Positions 17,251 through 25,690 are shown, counted from the stretch's first letter. The stretch: 64,000 nt of DNA from JBEBSD01 sp040394475 (GCA_040394475.1 JBEBSD010000019.1:1-64000); one strand, 5' to 3'. The notes: generated from the sequence alone by a model not told the origin. Translations and numbers: made by a program.

Positions 17251-18060
17251 TTAATGAACGTGGTCAAACGAGAACATCCCGGCATAATTGTCGGCGACCT
17301 TTTGTGACTCCGATTCCAACGCCCCCATTATAGTTGGAAATTCGGCGATTTTAAGATCGGTGCCGGGTCCGCTGAAAAATTTCAACACGTCGGCAAAGAA
17401 ATGTACTTCAGGAGTTTTCACACCGTCGACGGTAACCATATGATGGTCAAACTTAATCCGGACGTTCCGGGTATTGTTTACCGTGGGTTTTTCGTCGCCC
17501 CCATACAGGCCGATGTGATAATAGAATTTACTGTTGGCTGTACCCGCTTTACTGGAGGCGCCTTCCAGTTTTACAAATACATAGCCCGAGTTCCAGCTCC
17601 AGTACATATTATCGGGACCATGTCCTTCTACGGGATCCAGAACACCGGTACGTTTGTCAATCGGTGACGTACTGCGGAGGCTATCGACGCCGACCATAAA
17701 CTCGACTTCTGTATAGTTGCCCAACGGCACGTTGCGGAAGGTAATGAACTGGGAACTTTTCTCGCTTTCTTTAACCAGAAAATAGCTGGAATCCTGTGGG
17801 ACGACGTAGCGTTCACCACCTGCCCGGTGAAATACAAAATTGGAGACAAAATAATTCAGCGTGGAAACCGTGAAGTCTTCTCCGGAGGGTGTTTGATACG
17901 TAACCCCGTCCAGCACCAGGTTTTTGTCGCCGACAATATTGTCGAATTCAAGACGGATACTGCCGCCGGGTTCGGGCTGAGGTTCTCTGGCTTCTTCTGT
18001 GCAGCCGTATAATCCGAAAGTTGCCAGGGCAATGAATAGGAGATATGAATAATGTTTCAT
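17251..18060 (-). CDS. MbnP-family copper-binding lipoprotein
   Basis: A 269-residue lipoprotein (LYGC lipobox, Cys20). The fold-defining parts of the MbnP family are visible: LEFDNIVGDKNLVLD near 38-51, YFVSNFVFHRA near 70-80, and the hallmark NMYWSWNSGYVFVKLEG (151-167), with Trp154 and Trp156 as candidates for the kynurenine-forming residue. Histidines 147, 182, 206, 207, 267 and 269 could be copper ligands, and the terminal DHVH is typical of Bacteroidota members. In methanotrophs MbnP binds one copper after modification by MbnH. Here no methanobactin genes are nearby. It lies 132 bp behind the Cys-motif gene and 16 bp ahead of the MauG-type gene. Confidence 0.85.
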   Translation of the reverse strand: MKHYSYLLFIALATFGLYGCTEEAREPQPEPGGSIRLEFDNIVGDKNLVLDGVTYQTPSGEDFTVSTLNYFVSNFVFHRAGGERYVVPQDSSYFLVKESEKSSQFITFRNVPLGNYTEVEFMVGVDSLRSTSPIDKRTGVLDPVEGHGPDNMYWSWNSGYVFVKLEGASSKAGTANSKFYYHIGLYGGDEKPTVNNTRNVRIKFDHHMVTVDGVKTPEVHFFADVLKFFSGPGTDLKIAEFPTIMGALESESQKVADNYAGMFSFDHVH

Positions 18061-18192
18061 GATAAGGTATACGAAATAGATGGAACAAAATGCTCCGGAA
18101 AAATTAATAAAACAGGGATGCTGTAAACACTACGTGCTCACATCCTTGATTGTTTCAGGAAAAATCAAATGAAAATGCCGGGATACGGCAAC

Positions 18193-18609
18193 TTAGGCCT
18201 GCGGCAATGAAGGCGCTGGGGCCAGGGGAGGACGGAAAAAATCGGAGATGACTCCCTGCGCAATAAACGGGTTTTTATACGGAACACGGGCCCGCAGGTT
18301 TTCAGGATATGCCGGTGTCAGTACCGTGAAACAGGGAAATTCCCTGCAGTCGGTTATGATTTCGAGTAAATGAGAAATAAACCGCTGTCCGGCATTTTTT
18401 TCATCCTGTTCCTGTGCGGCGGCTATTCTTTTGGCGAGGTAACACTTCCCGTCACACTTCAACTGGGGACGGTCTTTGTTTTCACAGAAATTCTGAACAA
18501 TATAAGCTTTTCGCAGTTGATAGTCCAGGTATACCAGCGGCATTACCCATGCTTTTACACACATGAGCGCCAGAAAAAATAGTGATATGGCTGTTTTGTA
18601 CTGCTTCAC
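18193..18609 (-). CDS. Small membrane/secreted protein with Cys motif, first gene of the copper-type module
   Basis: A 138-residue protein with one N-terminal hydrophobic segment (AISLFFLALMCVKAWVMPLVY), then a conserved-looking cysteine cluster, NFCENKDRPQLKCDGKCYL (near residues 41-59), and a proline-rich C-terminus (FFRPPLAPAPSLPQA). I know this Cys pattern from unnamed Bacteroidota proteins that sit near TonB or copper genes; a function is not established. Three cysteines spaced C-x9-C-x3-C could bind a metal. It is the first gene after a promoter with a Crp/Fnr-like palindrome. Confidence 0.72.
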   Translation of the reverse strand: MKQYKTAISLFFLALMCVKAWVMPLVYLDYQLRKAYIVQNFCENKDRPQLKCDGKCYLAKRIAAAQEQDEKNAGQRFISHLLEIITDCREFPCFTVLTPAYPENLRARVPYKNPFIAQGVISDFFRPPLAPAPSLPQA

Positions 18610-18642
18610 GATCTATTTCCTGCCTGAACCCGCAGAACATTG

Positions 18643-18650
18643 CAAATATA
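18643..18650 (-). promoter_or_regulatory. -7 element of the MbnP-type operon
   Basis: Minus-strand TATATTTG matches the consensus TAnnTTTG exactly, 34 nt before the start codon at 18609. No good -33 TTTG is seen at the expected distance, as expected for an activator-dependent promoter. Confidence 0.6.
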
Positions 18651-18671
18651 ACAATTCTTATCAGGAAAGCC

Positions 18672-18691
18672 ATTATGACATGCGTCATAAT
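18672..18691. promoter_or_regulatory. Crp/Fnr-type palindromic operator
   Basis: ATTATGAC-ATGC-GTCATAAT is a perfect 8+8 palindrome with a 4-bp spacer, the same geometry as an Fnr-box (five-base arms around N4), here TGAC/GTCA. Its centre lies about 42 bp upstream of the transcription start predicted from the -7 element, the class II activator position. The regulator is not in this window. Confidence 0.6.
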
Positions 18692-18876
18692 CAGGAGTTC
18701 CGGGCAGGAAATTAGGGTATAGGAAAGCAGGGGACGCGTTTAGGCGGAGGCGGTCGCTGTCAGGCGCGGGCCACGGGCCCGGGTGAACGGCACTTGCGGG
18801 GCCAAGAGCCGGACAACACAGCGGAACCGTAAACTAAAAATAACTTTTATTAGGGGTTCTGCCAGGATAATTTACT

Positions 18877-18884
18877 TAATTTTG
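18877..18884 (+). promoter_or_regulatory. -7 element upstream of glycosyltransferases
   Basis: TAATTTTG matches TAnnTTTG and lies 36 nt before the start of the first glycosyltransferase. The rest of the 310-bp divergent region between 18610 and 18919 holds this and the MbnP-type promoter, and nothing else recognisable. Confidence 0.5.
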
Positions 18885-18919
18885 GGGCATAAAACACCGT
18901 TAGTCGTCTTACAGCCCGG

Positions 18920-19942
18920 ATGGATGTATCTGTTATTATTGTTAATTATAAAACTTCCCAGCTCATCCTGAATTGCCTGGACAGTGTCTACAAATTCACA
19001 AAAAATGTAACCATGGAGGTTGTCGTAGTCGACAACGACCCCCAGAACGGGGACCAGAAGGTGATCACCGGAAAGTACCCCGGGATAAGGTGGCTGGATA
19101 TGACGGCTAACGGCGGGTTCGGACGCGCGAACAACGAAGGAATGAAAATAGCAGCAGGACGCTATTTTTTGCTGTTAAATGCCGATACGCTCGTGACGGA
19201 CAACGTCATCGGCCGTTGTGTGCAACGCCTGGATGCCCGGCCGGATATCGTAGCCTGCGGCGCCATGCAATATTATCCGGACGGGAGCCCCATGCCGTTT
19301 TATAAAAGTTTTAACGATTTTCGCAGGTCCTTTTTTATTCTGCCTCCCGGTCCTTTTTTTTCCGGGTTACTGGAGAGGTTCCTCCCGGATCCGGTTTATG
19401 AGGACCCGGACCAATACGACTGGCTGGTAGGGGCATTTATAATGGTCAGGAGGGAAGCGGCGCTTGCCACCAGGGGGTTTGACGAGGAGTTTTTTATGTA
19501 CGGAGAGGATGTGGAATGGTCGGGAAGACTGGGTAAAATCGGCAAGCTGTGCTACTTTAATGACTGCATGTTTATCCACCTGGAAAACCAGAACCCCTTC
19601 CGGCGCACGAACATCTCCTGGATCAATCGCTTCAGCACGCAGATGCAGGTGTCGAACCTGGTTTGGTTGAAAAAGCAATACGGGCGCCTGACTTCTCTTT
19701 TTTTGCTCATACACTATTTATTGATGGTCCCCGTTGTATTCCTGTGGCGTTTTTTCGCGAATATCCGGGAAGGGAAGAAGCCTTTTACACATTTCAAAAC
19801 ACAATTTACCTATACAAGAAAAGTGGGGGTATTGCTGAAATATTCCTGGAGGATACTGTATGGTAAAAAGTATTTTTATAAGATAGCGCCCCATGAAAAT
19901 ATTGATCTAATTGCTACCAATGAGCGGAAAGAATGTAACTAG
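18920..19942 (+). CDS. Family 2 glycosyltransferase (WbbL/rhamnosyltransferase-like)
   Basis: A 340-residue GT-A glycosyltransferase for cell-surface polysaccharide. Motifs: DVSVIIVNYKTSQLILNCL at the start, VVVVDNDP (34-41), GFGRANNEGMKIAAG (66-80), a LLNADT metal site (near 86-91), and the acceptor-base motif EEFFMYGEDVEWSGR (near 190). One hydrophobic stretch near residues 254-275 (FLLIHYLLMVPVVFLW) could attach it to the membrane. Similar proteins add rhamnose or galactofuranose, but the sugar cannot be told. The next gene starts inside its last 23 bp. Confidence 0.88.
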   Translation: MDVSVIIVNYKTSQLILNCLDSVYKFTKNVTMEVVVVDNDPQNGDQKVITGKYPGIRWLDMTANGGFGRANNEGMKIAAGRYFLLLNADTLVTDNVIGRCVQRLDARPDIVACGAMQYYPDGSPMPFYKSFNDFRRSFFILPPGPFFSGLLERFLPDPVYEDPDQYDWLVGAFIMVRREAALATRGFDEEFFMYGEDVEWSGRLGKIGKLCYFNDCMFIHLENQNPFRRTNISWINRFSTQMQVSNLVWLKKQYGRLTSLFLLIHYLLMVPVVFLWRFFANIREGKKPFTHFKTQFTYTRKVGVLLKYSWRILYGKKYFYKIAPHENIDLIATNERKECN

Positions 19943-21056
19943 GAAGAAAAGAATACTATTTATTACACCATTAGCCTCGCTTACCGGCTCTGAAAAGTTG
20001 TTGGGGTATGTCCTGAAAGGGCTCGATCCGGACCGCTATGAGATGGCAGTAGCCAGTTACCGGAATGGGGAATTGCTGCAGCAGTTGCCGCATTATGTAA
20101 AAGTATACGTGGTCCCCGGTGACTACAAGCTGGTAGACAAAATAGCGCACCAGCTGGGTTTCAATCCTATTAAAACGGCATTGGGTAGAATTCAGAAGGC
20201 TTTCAAAGCGGATCTCTGGTACCTGAATACGATTGTATTGCCGGAGGCGGCCGGAATGGCGGTTGAACTGGGTGTTCCTTTCGTGACGCATTTTCATGAA
20301 ATGCCCCTTTCGTATGTCTATTGCAACAAGGAGGAATTCCGCACTATTATTGATAAATCCCGTCTCCTGATTGGATGTTCCCGGGCCACCTGTGACGGGA
20401 TCCGGGAGGCTGGGGGCGGAGAGAAAGTGCGTCTTTTTTACGAATTTATATCCGGGTTCGGCCAACAGCTCCTCCCGCAGAAGTCGTTGGAAATAAGGGA
20501 ACAACTGGGGATCGGCCCCCGCGATTTTGTCTGGATGATGTCCGGGACTACCAGCGAACGAAAGGGATTCGATTTCTTTCCTGATATCGCCCTGCAACTG
20601 AACCTCCCCAATGTGCATCTGGTCTGGCTCGGAGAACAGCTTGCCGACGGGTACGTGGAGTGGGTGGCCAACCGGATAACGAATTTGCCTTCCCGTACGA
20701 AAGTGCACCTGCTGGGGATAAAGAAAGAAGATTACCCCTATTACCTGAACATGGCAGACGGTTTCGCGCTGACTTCCAGGCAGGATCCCTTCCCGCTGGT
20801 AATGATCGAAGCGGCTTCGCTGGGCAAACCAATTGTGGCGTTCCCGTCAGGCGGGGTCTCCGAATTCATAGAAGAGCGGATGGGATATGTTACCGCTGAC
20901 CTCAATGCCGGGCAAATGGTGGTCCTTATGAAGCAGATTATGGACAACCCCGGTCTCATGGATCCTGCCAAAAGCAAGGAAATTGCTGCCCGCTATTCGG
21001 CAGATAAGAGTATCCCGCTCTGGGAGGAGATGATGTCCCGGGTGCTGACCGACTGA
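19920..21056 (+). CDS. Family 4 glycosyltransferase (group 1)
   Basis: A 378-residue GT-B glycosyltransferase. The N-terminal half begins KRILFITPLASLTGSEKLL, typical of the acceptor-binding domain. The C-terminal nucleotide-sugar domain carries the GT4 signature PFPLVMIEAASLGKPIVAF (near 287-305) followed by SGGVSEFI. I use the ATG at 19920; it overlaps the upstream glycosyltransferase by 23 bp, so the two are coupled. The pair probably acts in the same polysaccharide pathway. No polymerase, flippase or other sugar genes are next to them. Confidence 0.88.
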   Translation: MSGKNVTRKKRILFITPLASLTGSEKLLGYVLKGLDPDRYEMAVASYRNGELLQQLPHYVKVYVVPGDYKLVDKIAHQLGFNPIKTALGRIQKAFKADLWYLNTIVLPEAAGMAVELGVPFVTHFHEMPLSYVYCNKEEFRTIIDKSRLLIGCSRATCDGIREAGGGEKVRLFYEFISGFGQQLLPQKSLEIREQLGIGPRDFVWMMSGTTSERKGFDFFPDIALQLNLPNVHLVWLGEQLADGYVEWVANRITNLPSRTKVHLLGIKKEDYPYYLNMADGFALTSRQDPFPLVMIEAASLGKPIVAFPSGGVSEFIEERMGYVTADLNAGQMVVLMKQIMDNPGLMDPAKSKEIAARYSADKSIPLWEEMMSRVLTD

Positions 21057-21088
21057 GAAGAGCGTCATTCCCCTCCGGGCAAGTCGGA

Positions 21089-22603
21089 TTACTTACCATA
21101 GAGTGCTTTGGCGGCCGGCTCGTATTTGTCGCCTGCTTCCCATTGGGGCGGCTGCGCGCGATCGGCAATCAAGCGGGCAGCATGTACATACGCCTTGCAG
21201 AACTTCAGCAGGTAATCGAAATCGATGGTTTCCGGATTGTCTGTTGCCTGATGGTAGTATTTCATGATTTCGGCGTCGAATTCCCTGAAACCCGGCGAAA
21301 ATGTAGGGGCAGGAATCCCTTTGACGGCGAAATTAACATTGTCGGAACGATCAAACAGGTTTTGCTCGGGCGCCGGATCACCGACCACCCCTAATCCGAA
21401 GTGCCGGGCCGCTGTTTCGATTTCTGCACTCGCACCGGTCCGTTTGAAGCCCAACACGGACAAGATGCTGGTGTCGTTATAGCCGGCTCCATCGACATTG
21501 AGGTTGAAAATACATTTGTTCAACGGGAGCAGGGGATTGTTGGCGTAATAGCGGCTACCCAGCAAACCGAGCTCTTCACCGGTGAAAGCCACCAGCAGCA
21601 CCGAACGCCTGGGTTTTTGCCGGACAAGCGCCTCGGCCGCGGACAGGACGGCAATGGTGCCGAAGGCATTGTCACGCGCCCCGTTGAAGATGCTGTCGGT
21701 TTCCGTATACGGCTGCCCGCCCTGCGGCCCTACCCCTACGTGGTCGTAATGAGCGGTAAGCAGGATGTATTCGCTTTTTAAGCCGGGATCGGATCCTTCG
21801 ATGTAACCGGCAACGTTATAGCTGCGCAACAGGCGGGTGGGGCGCCCCTCCGAACGAATCGTTAAGGAGGGGCTGTCCCGCAACAGCCGCGTCAACCTTG
21901 GTTCTTTGCCATCTACCCAAATGTGGGGCAGTCCGGAGTCTGTACCGGCTGTTGTTTCTGCCAGGCCGATTTGTTCCCGCGAAAGAAAGTTCCCTATAAT
22001 ATTCCAGGGAGTGGTAGCATTGTACAACTCAACCAGCGCCACCGCACCTTTTTCGGCTGCCAGTTTCCGCTTTACGGCGGCGGCGGCCATGTTTTCGCGC
22101 GGCGACTGCGATTCCGGAAAGCCGCTTTGAACGAGGACGATTTTTCCGCGTACGTCAAGACCTTTGTAGTCGTCCCATTCTTTTGAAGGGTCTTCGAGCC
22201 CGTAGCCTGCATAAACCAGGGGGGCATTGACCTCCAGGTCACCTCCCGACATCAGGAGCCAGTGTGTGGGGCTTATCAGGGTATCCGCCCCGGCAATCAG
22301 AATCCCCTTTCCTGCTGCATTGGTTTTTTCAAACCAGATAGGCTGAAAGTAATCCGACTGGCCCGGAACGGGAGCAACACCCTGTTTTCGGAACTGTTCC
22401 GCAATATAACGTGCCGCGACCCGGTTGCTTTGTTCACCGGTTCTTCTTCCTTCCATTTCATCTGAAGCCAGAAAACGCATGTGCGCTTCTGCCTCCGTTT
22501 TACTCAGGCTAAATTCGGGGGTGTCATTTACACGGTTTTGGGCACTTAGTTCAGAATAAACTACAAGTGCGGTTCCGAAGAGTGCTGCTACAAATGGATT
22601 CAT
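21089..22603 (-). CDS. M28-family zinc aminopeptidase with PA domain insert
   Basis: A 504-residue exported metallopeptidase (N-terminal hydrophobic ALFGTALVVYSELSAQ). A PA domain occupies roughly residues 120-260. All M28 zinc ligands can be found: TAHYDHVG (His, near 287), NGARDNAFG (Asp, near 308), FTGEELGLLGS (Glu pair, near 340), NLNVDGAG (Asp, near 366) and YHQATDNPET (His, near 460). It should remove N-terminal residues from peptides in the periplasm or outside. It converges with the glycosyltransferase pair (32-bp gap) and is followed upstream by metE, with 68 bp between them. Confidence 0.9.
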   Translation of the reverse strand: MNPFVAALFGTALVVYSELSAQNRVNDTPEFSLSKTEAEAHMRFLASDEMEGRRTGEQSNRVAARYIAEQFRKQGVAPVPGQSDYFQPIWFEKTNAAGKGILIAGADTLISPTHWLLMSGGDLEVNAPLVYAGYGLEDPSKEWDDYKGLDVRGKIVLVQSGFPESQSPRENMAAAAVKRKLAAEKGAVALVELYNATTPWNIIGNFLSREQIGLAETTAGTDSGLPHIWVDGKEPRLTRLLRDSPSLTIRSEGRPTRLLRSYNVAGYIEGSDPGLKSEYILLTAHYDHVGVGPQGGQPYTETDSIFNGARDNAFGTIAVLSAAEALVRQKPRRSVLLVAFTGEELGLLGSRYYANNPLLPLNKCIFNLNVDGAGYNDTSILSVLGFKRTGASAEIETAARHFGLGVVGDPAPEQNLFDRSDNVNFAVKGIPAPTFSPGFREFDAEIMKYYHQATDNPETIDFDYLLKFCKAYVHAARLIADRAQPPQWEAGDKYEPAAKALYGK

Positions 22604-22671
22604 AAAGATTTTTAGAAACAGGAGCCTAAACCTACAGAATATTTTTGTAAATCACCAAAAATGCAGGAGCC

Positions 22672-24957
22672 CTATTGCCGTAAAGCCTGTGCCGCAGCGA
22701 TCATGCGTTCGAGGGCGGCTTTGGTTTCGGGCCACTGCCGCGTTTTCAGCCCGCAGTCAGGGTTGACCCACAGGTTTTGAGAGGGGATCACCTGCAGGGC
22801 CTTCTGCAGCAACGCTACCATTTCCGCGGTCTCCGGAATCCGGGGCGAGTGAATATCGTAAACCCCGGGGCCGATGTCATTGGGATACCGGAAGTCAGCA
22901 AAAGCCTGCAGCAGTTCCATCTGGGAACGGGAGGTTTCGATCGTAATCACGTCGGCATCCATGGCGCTGATGGAGGTGATGATATCGTTGAATTCGGAAT
23001 AGCACATATGGGTATGAATCTGGGTCTGGTCAGTTACTCCCGAAGCGCTCAACCGGAAAGCAGCAACGGCCCAGTCCAGGTAAGTGTCCCAGTCGGACCG
23101 GCGGAGCGGGAGGCCTTCGCGTATAGCCGGCTCGTCGATCTGGATAATGGCAATCCCGGCCTTTTCCAGGTCGGTTACTTCATCCCGGATCGCAAGGGCC
23201 AGTTGGTAGGCGGTGTCTTTGCGGGGTTGATCATCCCGTACAAAAGACCACTGAAGAATGGTGACGGGACCGGTCAGCATGCCCTTCACAGGTTTGGAGG
23301 TAAGGGATTGTGCAGCGGATGCCCACGGAACAGTCATGGGCTGCGGCCGTTCCACATCGCCGTAAATCACCGGAGGTTTGACACAACGGCTGCCATAACT
23401 TTGCACCCAGCCATTCCGGGTGAAAATAAATCCGGAAAGACGTTCTCCGAAATATTCAACCATATCGTTGCGCTCGAATTCTCCATGGACCAGTACATCC
23501 ATGCCGATCTCCTCCTGCCACCGGATGGAATCGGCAATCTCCTGTCGGATACGGTCATTATACGCGGTTTCTGTCAAATCCCCCTTCTTGTATTGTGCTC
23601 TTAGCTGCCGGATTTCAGTTGTTTGCGGGAAAGAACCAATCGTAGTGGTAGGGAACAGCGGCAGGCGCAGGTGTTCCTGCTGCAGCTGCTTGCGTACCGG
23701 GAACGGATTCTGACGGTTAAAGTCTGCCGGACGGATCGCAGTCAGGCGTTCCTTAACAGCGGGGCGGTGAATCAGCGGGGAAGTCTTGCGGCTTTGGACA
23801 GCGAGTTGATTCGCCTGGTAAACGGGGCAACCCGACCAGGGCTCCGCCTGCGTGGCCAGCTGACGCAGGATAACGGTTTCGTCCAGCTTCTGGCGGGAAA
23901 ATGCCAGCCAGTTTTTGATGATTGCAGGAATTTCCGTTTCGGCGTCAAGATCCAGCGGGGTGTGGAGAAGGGAGCAGGAAGGGGCCACGAGTACCCGGTC
24001 GGGTCCGAGGATTGCTGTCGCTTGCTTCAGCAGCAGCAGGGATTGATGCAAGTCGTTTTTCCAGATATTCCGGCCATCTACGATCCCGACTGAAAGGAGT
24101 TTTGTTGAATTTCTGAACCCGGGATCGTCCAGAATGCTAAGAAGCGACCCCCTTGTAACGTCAATATGGAGCGCATCCACCGGCAAGGAAGCGGCTAGTG
24201 CGCTGTTTTCAAGAAGATCTCCGAAATAGGTAGCCAGCAGTAAACGGACTTCCGGAACGGCTGCGCGGATTGTCGCATACGCGCTTTCATAGCCTTTTTT
24301 CTGCTCCGGGGTCAGGTCGGTCGTCAGGGCCGGCTCATCCAGCTGGATCCATTCAGCTCCTTTCGATGCCAGTTCACGGATAACGGTCACATAAACCGGC
24401 ACCAGCCGTTCGAGTAAAGTGATCCGGTCAAAGCCGCTTTCTTTTTCTTTTCCCAGAATTAAATAACTGAGCGGGCCCAACAGCACCGGTTTGGTAGGAA
24501 TCCCCAGCGCCAGGGCTTCCGCAAATTCCTGTACGGGCTTGTCCGGGTTTGCCGAGAAACCTTGATCCCGGGTGAATTCAGGGACAATATAATGGTAATT
24601 GGTATCAAACCATTTGGTCATTTCCATCGCACCGATGTCGATGCCCTTCCGTTGCACACCCCTGGCCATTGCAAAATAAAGATCCAGGACCGGTCCTCCT
24701 GTAAGGGGACGGTACCGTTCGGGGACAGCTCCCACCATCAGGCTGGTATCAAGTACCTGGTCATAGAGGGAGAAATCGTTGGAAGGAATGAGGTCGATGC
24801 CGGCCTGCTGTTGGGTCTTCCAGTTTTGGATACGGATTTTACGGGCCGTCTCCAAAAGTGCTTCAGCGGGTTGTTTTTCCGCCCAATACGCTTCTTCGGC
24901 TTTTTTTAGCTCGCGGCGGGCGCCAATACGGGGATACCCGAGGTTCTGTGTTAACAT
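22672..24957 (-). CDS. metE: Cobalamin-independent methionine synthase
   Basis: A 761-residue enzyme that transfers the methyl group of 5-methyl-tetrahydropteroyl-glutamate to homocysteine. I set the start at 24957 (MLTQNLGYPRIG), the usual MetE N-terminus; an upstream in-frame extension runs into the riboswitch and is not protein-like. The C-terminal catalytic half shows LPLFPTTTIGSFPQT, the zinc ligands in HTHMCYSEFND (His, Cys) and a later cysteine in NPDCGLKTR. Expression is probably repressed by vitamin B12 through the riboswitch upstream, so the enzyme is made when cobalamin is scarce. Confidence 0.95.
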   Translation of the reverse strand: MLTQNLGYPRIGARRELKKAEEAYWAEKQPAEALLETARKIRIQNWKTQQQAGIDLIPSNDFSLYDQVLDTSLMVGAVPERYRPLTGGPVLDLYFAMARGVQRKGIDIGAMEMTKWFDTNYHYIVPEFTRDQGFSANPDKPVQEFAEALALGIPTKPVLLGPLSYLILGKEKESGFDRITLLERLVPVYVTVIRELASKGAEWIQLDEPALTTDLTPEQKKGYESAYATIRAAVPEVRLLLATYFGDLLENSALAASLPVDALHIDVTRGSLLSILDDPGFRNSTKLLSVGIVDGRNIWKNDLHQSLLLLKQATAILGPDRVLVAPSCSLLHTPLDLDAETEIPAIIKNWLAFSRQKLDETVILRQLATQAEPWSGCPVYQANQLAVQSRKTSPLIHRPAVKERLTAIRPADFNRQNPFPVRKQLQQEHLRLPLFPTTTIGSFPQTTEIRQLRAQYKKGDLTETAYNDRIRQEIADSIRWQEEIGMDVLVHGEFERNDMVEYFGERLSGFIFTRNGWVQSYGSRCVKPPVIYGDVERPQPMTVPWASAAQSLTSKPVKGMLTGPVTILQWSFVRDDQPRKDTAYQLALAIRDEVTDLEKAGIAIIQIDEPAIREGLPLRRSDWDTYLDWAVAAFRLSASGVTDQTQIHTHMCYSEFNDIITSISAMDADVITIETSRSQMELLQAFADFRYPNDIGPGVYDIHSPRIPETAEMVALLQKALQVIPSQNLWVNPDCGLKTRQWPETKAALERMIAAAQALRQ

Positions 24958-25059
24958 AGAATTGTGTTTTAAAGGTGGTTGATTCCCTTTGAACACCTTA
25001 CCCGTCTTATCGGAAAAGAAACCTTTCCGGAGTAGATACAAAAGTAAAATCAATGCGAG

Positions 25060-25083
25060 ACAACCCTTTAACGTGAGGGGTTG
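25060..25083 (-). terminator. Candidate expression-platform hairpin of the metE riboswitch
   Basis: CAACCC (25061-25066) pairs with GGGTTG (25078-25083) plus G-U/A-U extensions, directly between the B12 box and metE. The T run after it is broken (TGTCTCGCATTGATTTT), so it may be a weak terminator or part of a different switch. Confidence 0.35.
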
Positions 25084-25089
25084 CCCATT

Positions 25090-25290
25090 GAGGGTAACGG
25101 CAAGTCTCCTGGCTTGTACCAGTTTTACCCTCCTTCTCATCCGGCAGGACAATGGATTGTACGGGTAAAAAATGCCTGTTCAGGCCGGTACTTACAGTAG
25201 CACGTCTGCCCGTGAGTTGCACACGGTTCCTTCTTAGTTCGCCGGAAATGAGACTTCCGGTAAAACCGTTACCCCGATTGACAGGTATTA
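25090..25290 (-). ncRNA. Cobalamin (B12) riboswitch upstream of metE
   Basis: Read on the minus strand, GAACCGTGTGCAACTCACGG and then GCTACTGTAA form the conserved cobalamin core. The B12 box AAGCCAGGAGACTTGCC lies at plus positions 25099-25115. A conserved start region GGTAACGGTTTTACCGG lies near 25260-25276. The element is followed by the candidate hairpin and then metE. This is the classic arrangement in which B12 turns off the B12-independent methionine synthase. Confidence 0.93.
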
Positions 25291-25302
25291 CAAAGAACCA
25301 TA

Positions 25303-25310
25303 CAAAGATA
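25303..25310 (-). promoter_or_regulatory. -7 element of the riboswitch-metE transcript
   Basis: Minus-strand TATCTTTG matches TAnnTTTG and lies just upstream of the riboswitch 5' end, giving a start near 25297. Confidence 0.5.
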
Positions 25311-25480
25311 GGGCAGGAATCTTTAGGTAGTTTATTTGTGTGTTATATGGTATTATAATAGGTAAATAATTTATTTAAAATGCTTTTATGTAGATTTAAT
25401 ATCTTTATAATGGCATTTTGATCAAAAAGTATCTTTTGTTTTTCTGGCGGCGCGCCATTGGTAAGCCGACAGCACAGATT

Positions 25481-25526
25481 GCAACAGCGCTCACCCCGAT
25501 TTGCAATCGGGGTGAGCTGGTGTTGC
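25481..25526. repeat. Large inverted repeat, intergenic
   Basis: GCTCACCCCGATT (25489-25501) and AATCGGGGTGAGC (25505-25517) form a perfect 13-bp stem with a 3-nt loop; outer bases GCAACA/TGTTGC (25481-25486 and 25521-25526) extend it after a small mismatch. No T run follows. It is too strong to be chance and lies beside the CATGGTCTGTG hairpin. Probably a REP/MITE-like element. Confidence 0.65.
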
Positions 25527-25537
25527 CGGCGCTTCCG

Positions 25538-25585
25538 GGCGCTTCCGGGCTGGTATCCAAAATGGTCTGTGGGGACACAGACCAT
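25538..25585. repeat. CATGGTCTGTG hairpin repeat (reverse orientation of 14715-14757)
   Basis: GCTTCCGGGCTGGTATCC followed by ATGGTCTGTG-GGGA-CACAGACCAT. The spacer is the reverse complement of GGATACCAGCCCGGAAG seen near 14741, so hairpin and flank form one dispersed element. The 388-bp gap from 25303 to 25690 thus holds the metE promoter, the inverted repeat, this element and the fabI terminator. Confidence 0.65.
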
Positions 25586-25612
25586 GGGTGCAGAAGCCAG
25601 GTTTAAATAAAA

Positions 25613-25643
25613 ATGGACAAGAGTAGCAACTACTCCTGTCCAT
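25613..25643 (-). terminator. Rho-independent terminator of fabI
   Basis: A 14-bp stem (ATGGACAAGAGTAG / CTACTCCTGTCCAT, one mismatch) with CAA loop; on the minus strand it is followed by TTTTATTTAAA. It lies 48 bp after the fabI stop. Confidence 0.85.
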
Positions 25644-25690
25644 CAGGGTGGTGAACCAAGAAGGGCGGTTCCGCTTTGAAGCGGCTGACG

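Noticed and set aside
16137..17285. Longer start at 17285 for the MauG-type gene
   Set aside because: The start at 17234 gives a good lipoprotein signal; the longer one overlaps the MbnP-like gene and lacks such a signal.
24958..25152. N-terminal extension of metE to 25152
   Set aside because: The extra 65 residues run through the riboswitch, and MetE normally starts with MLTQNLGYPRIG at 24957.
25007..25222. Minus-strand open frame over the riboswitch
   Set aside because: It lies over the conserved cobalamin core and is a shadow of an RNA element.
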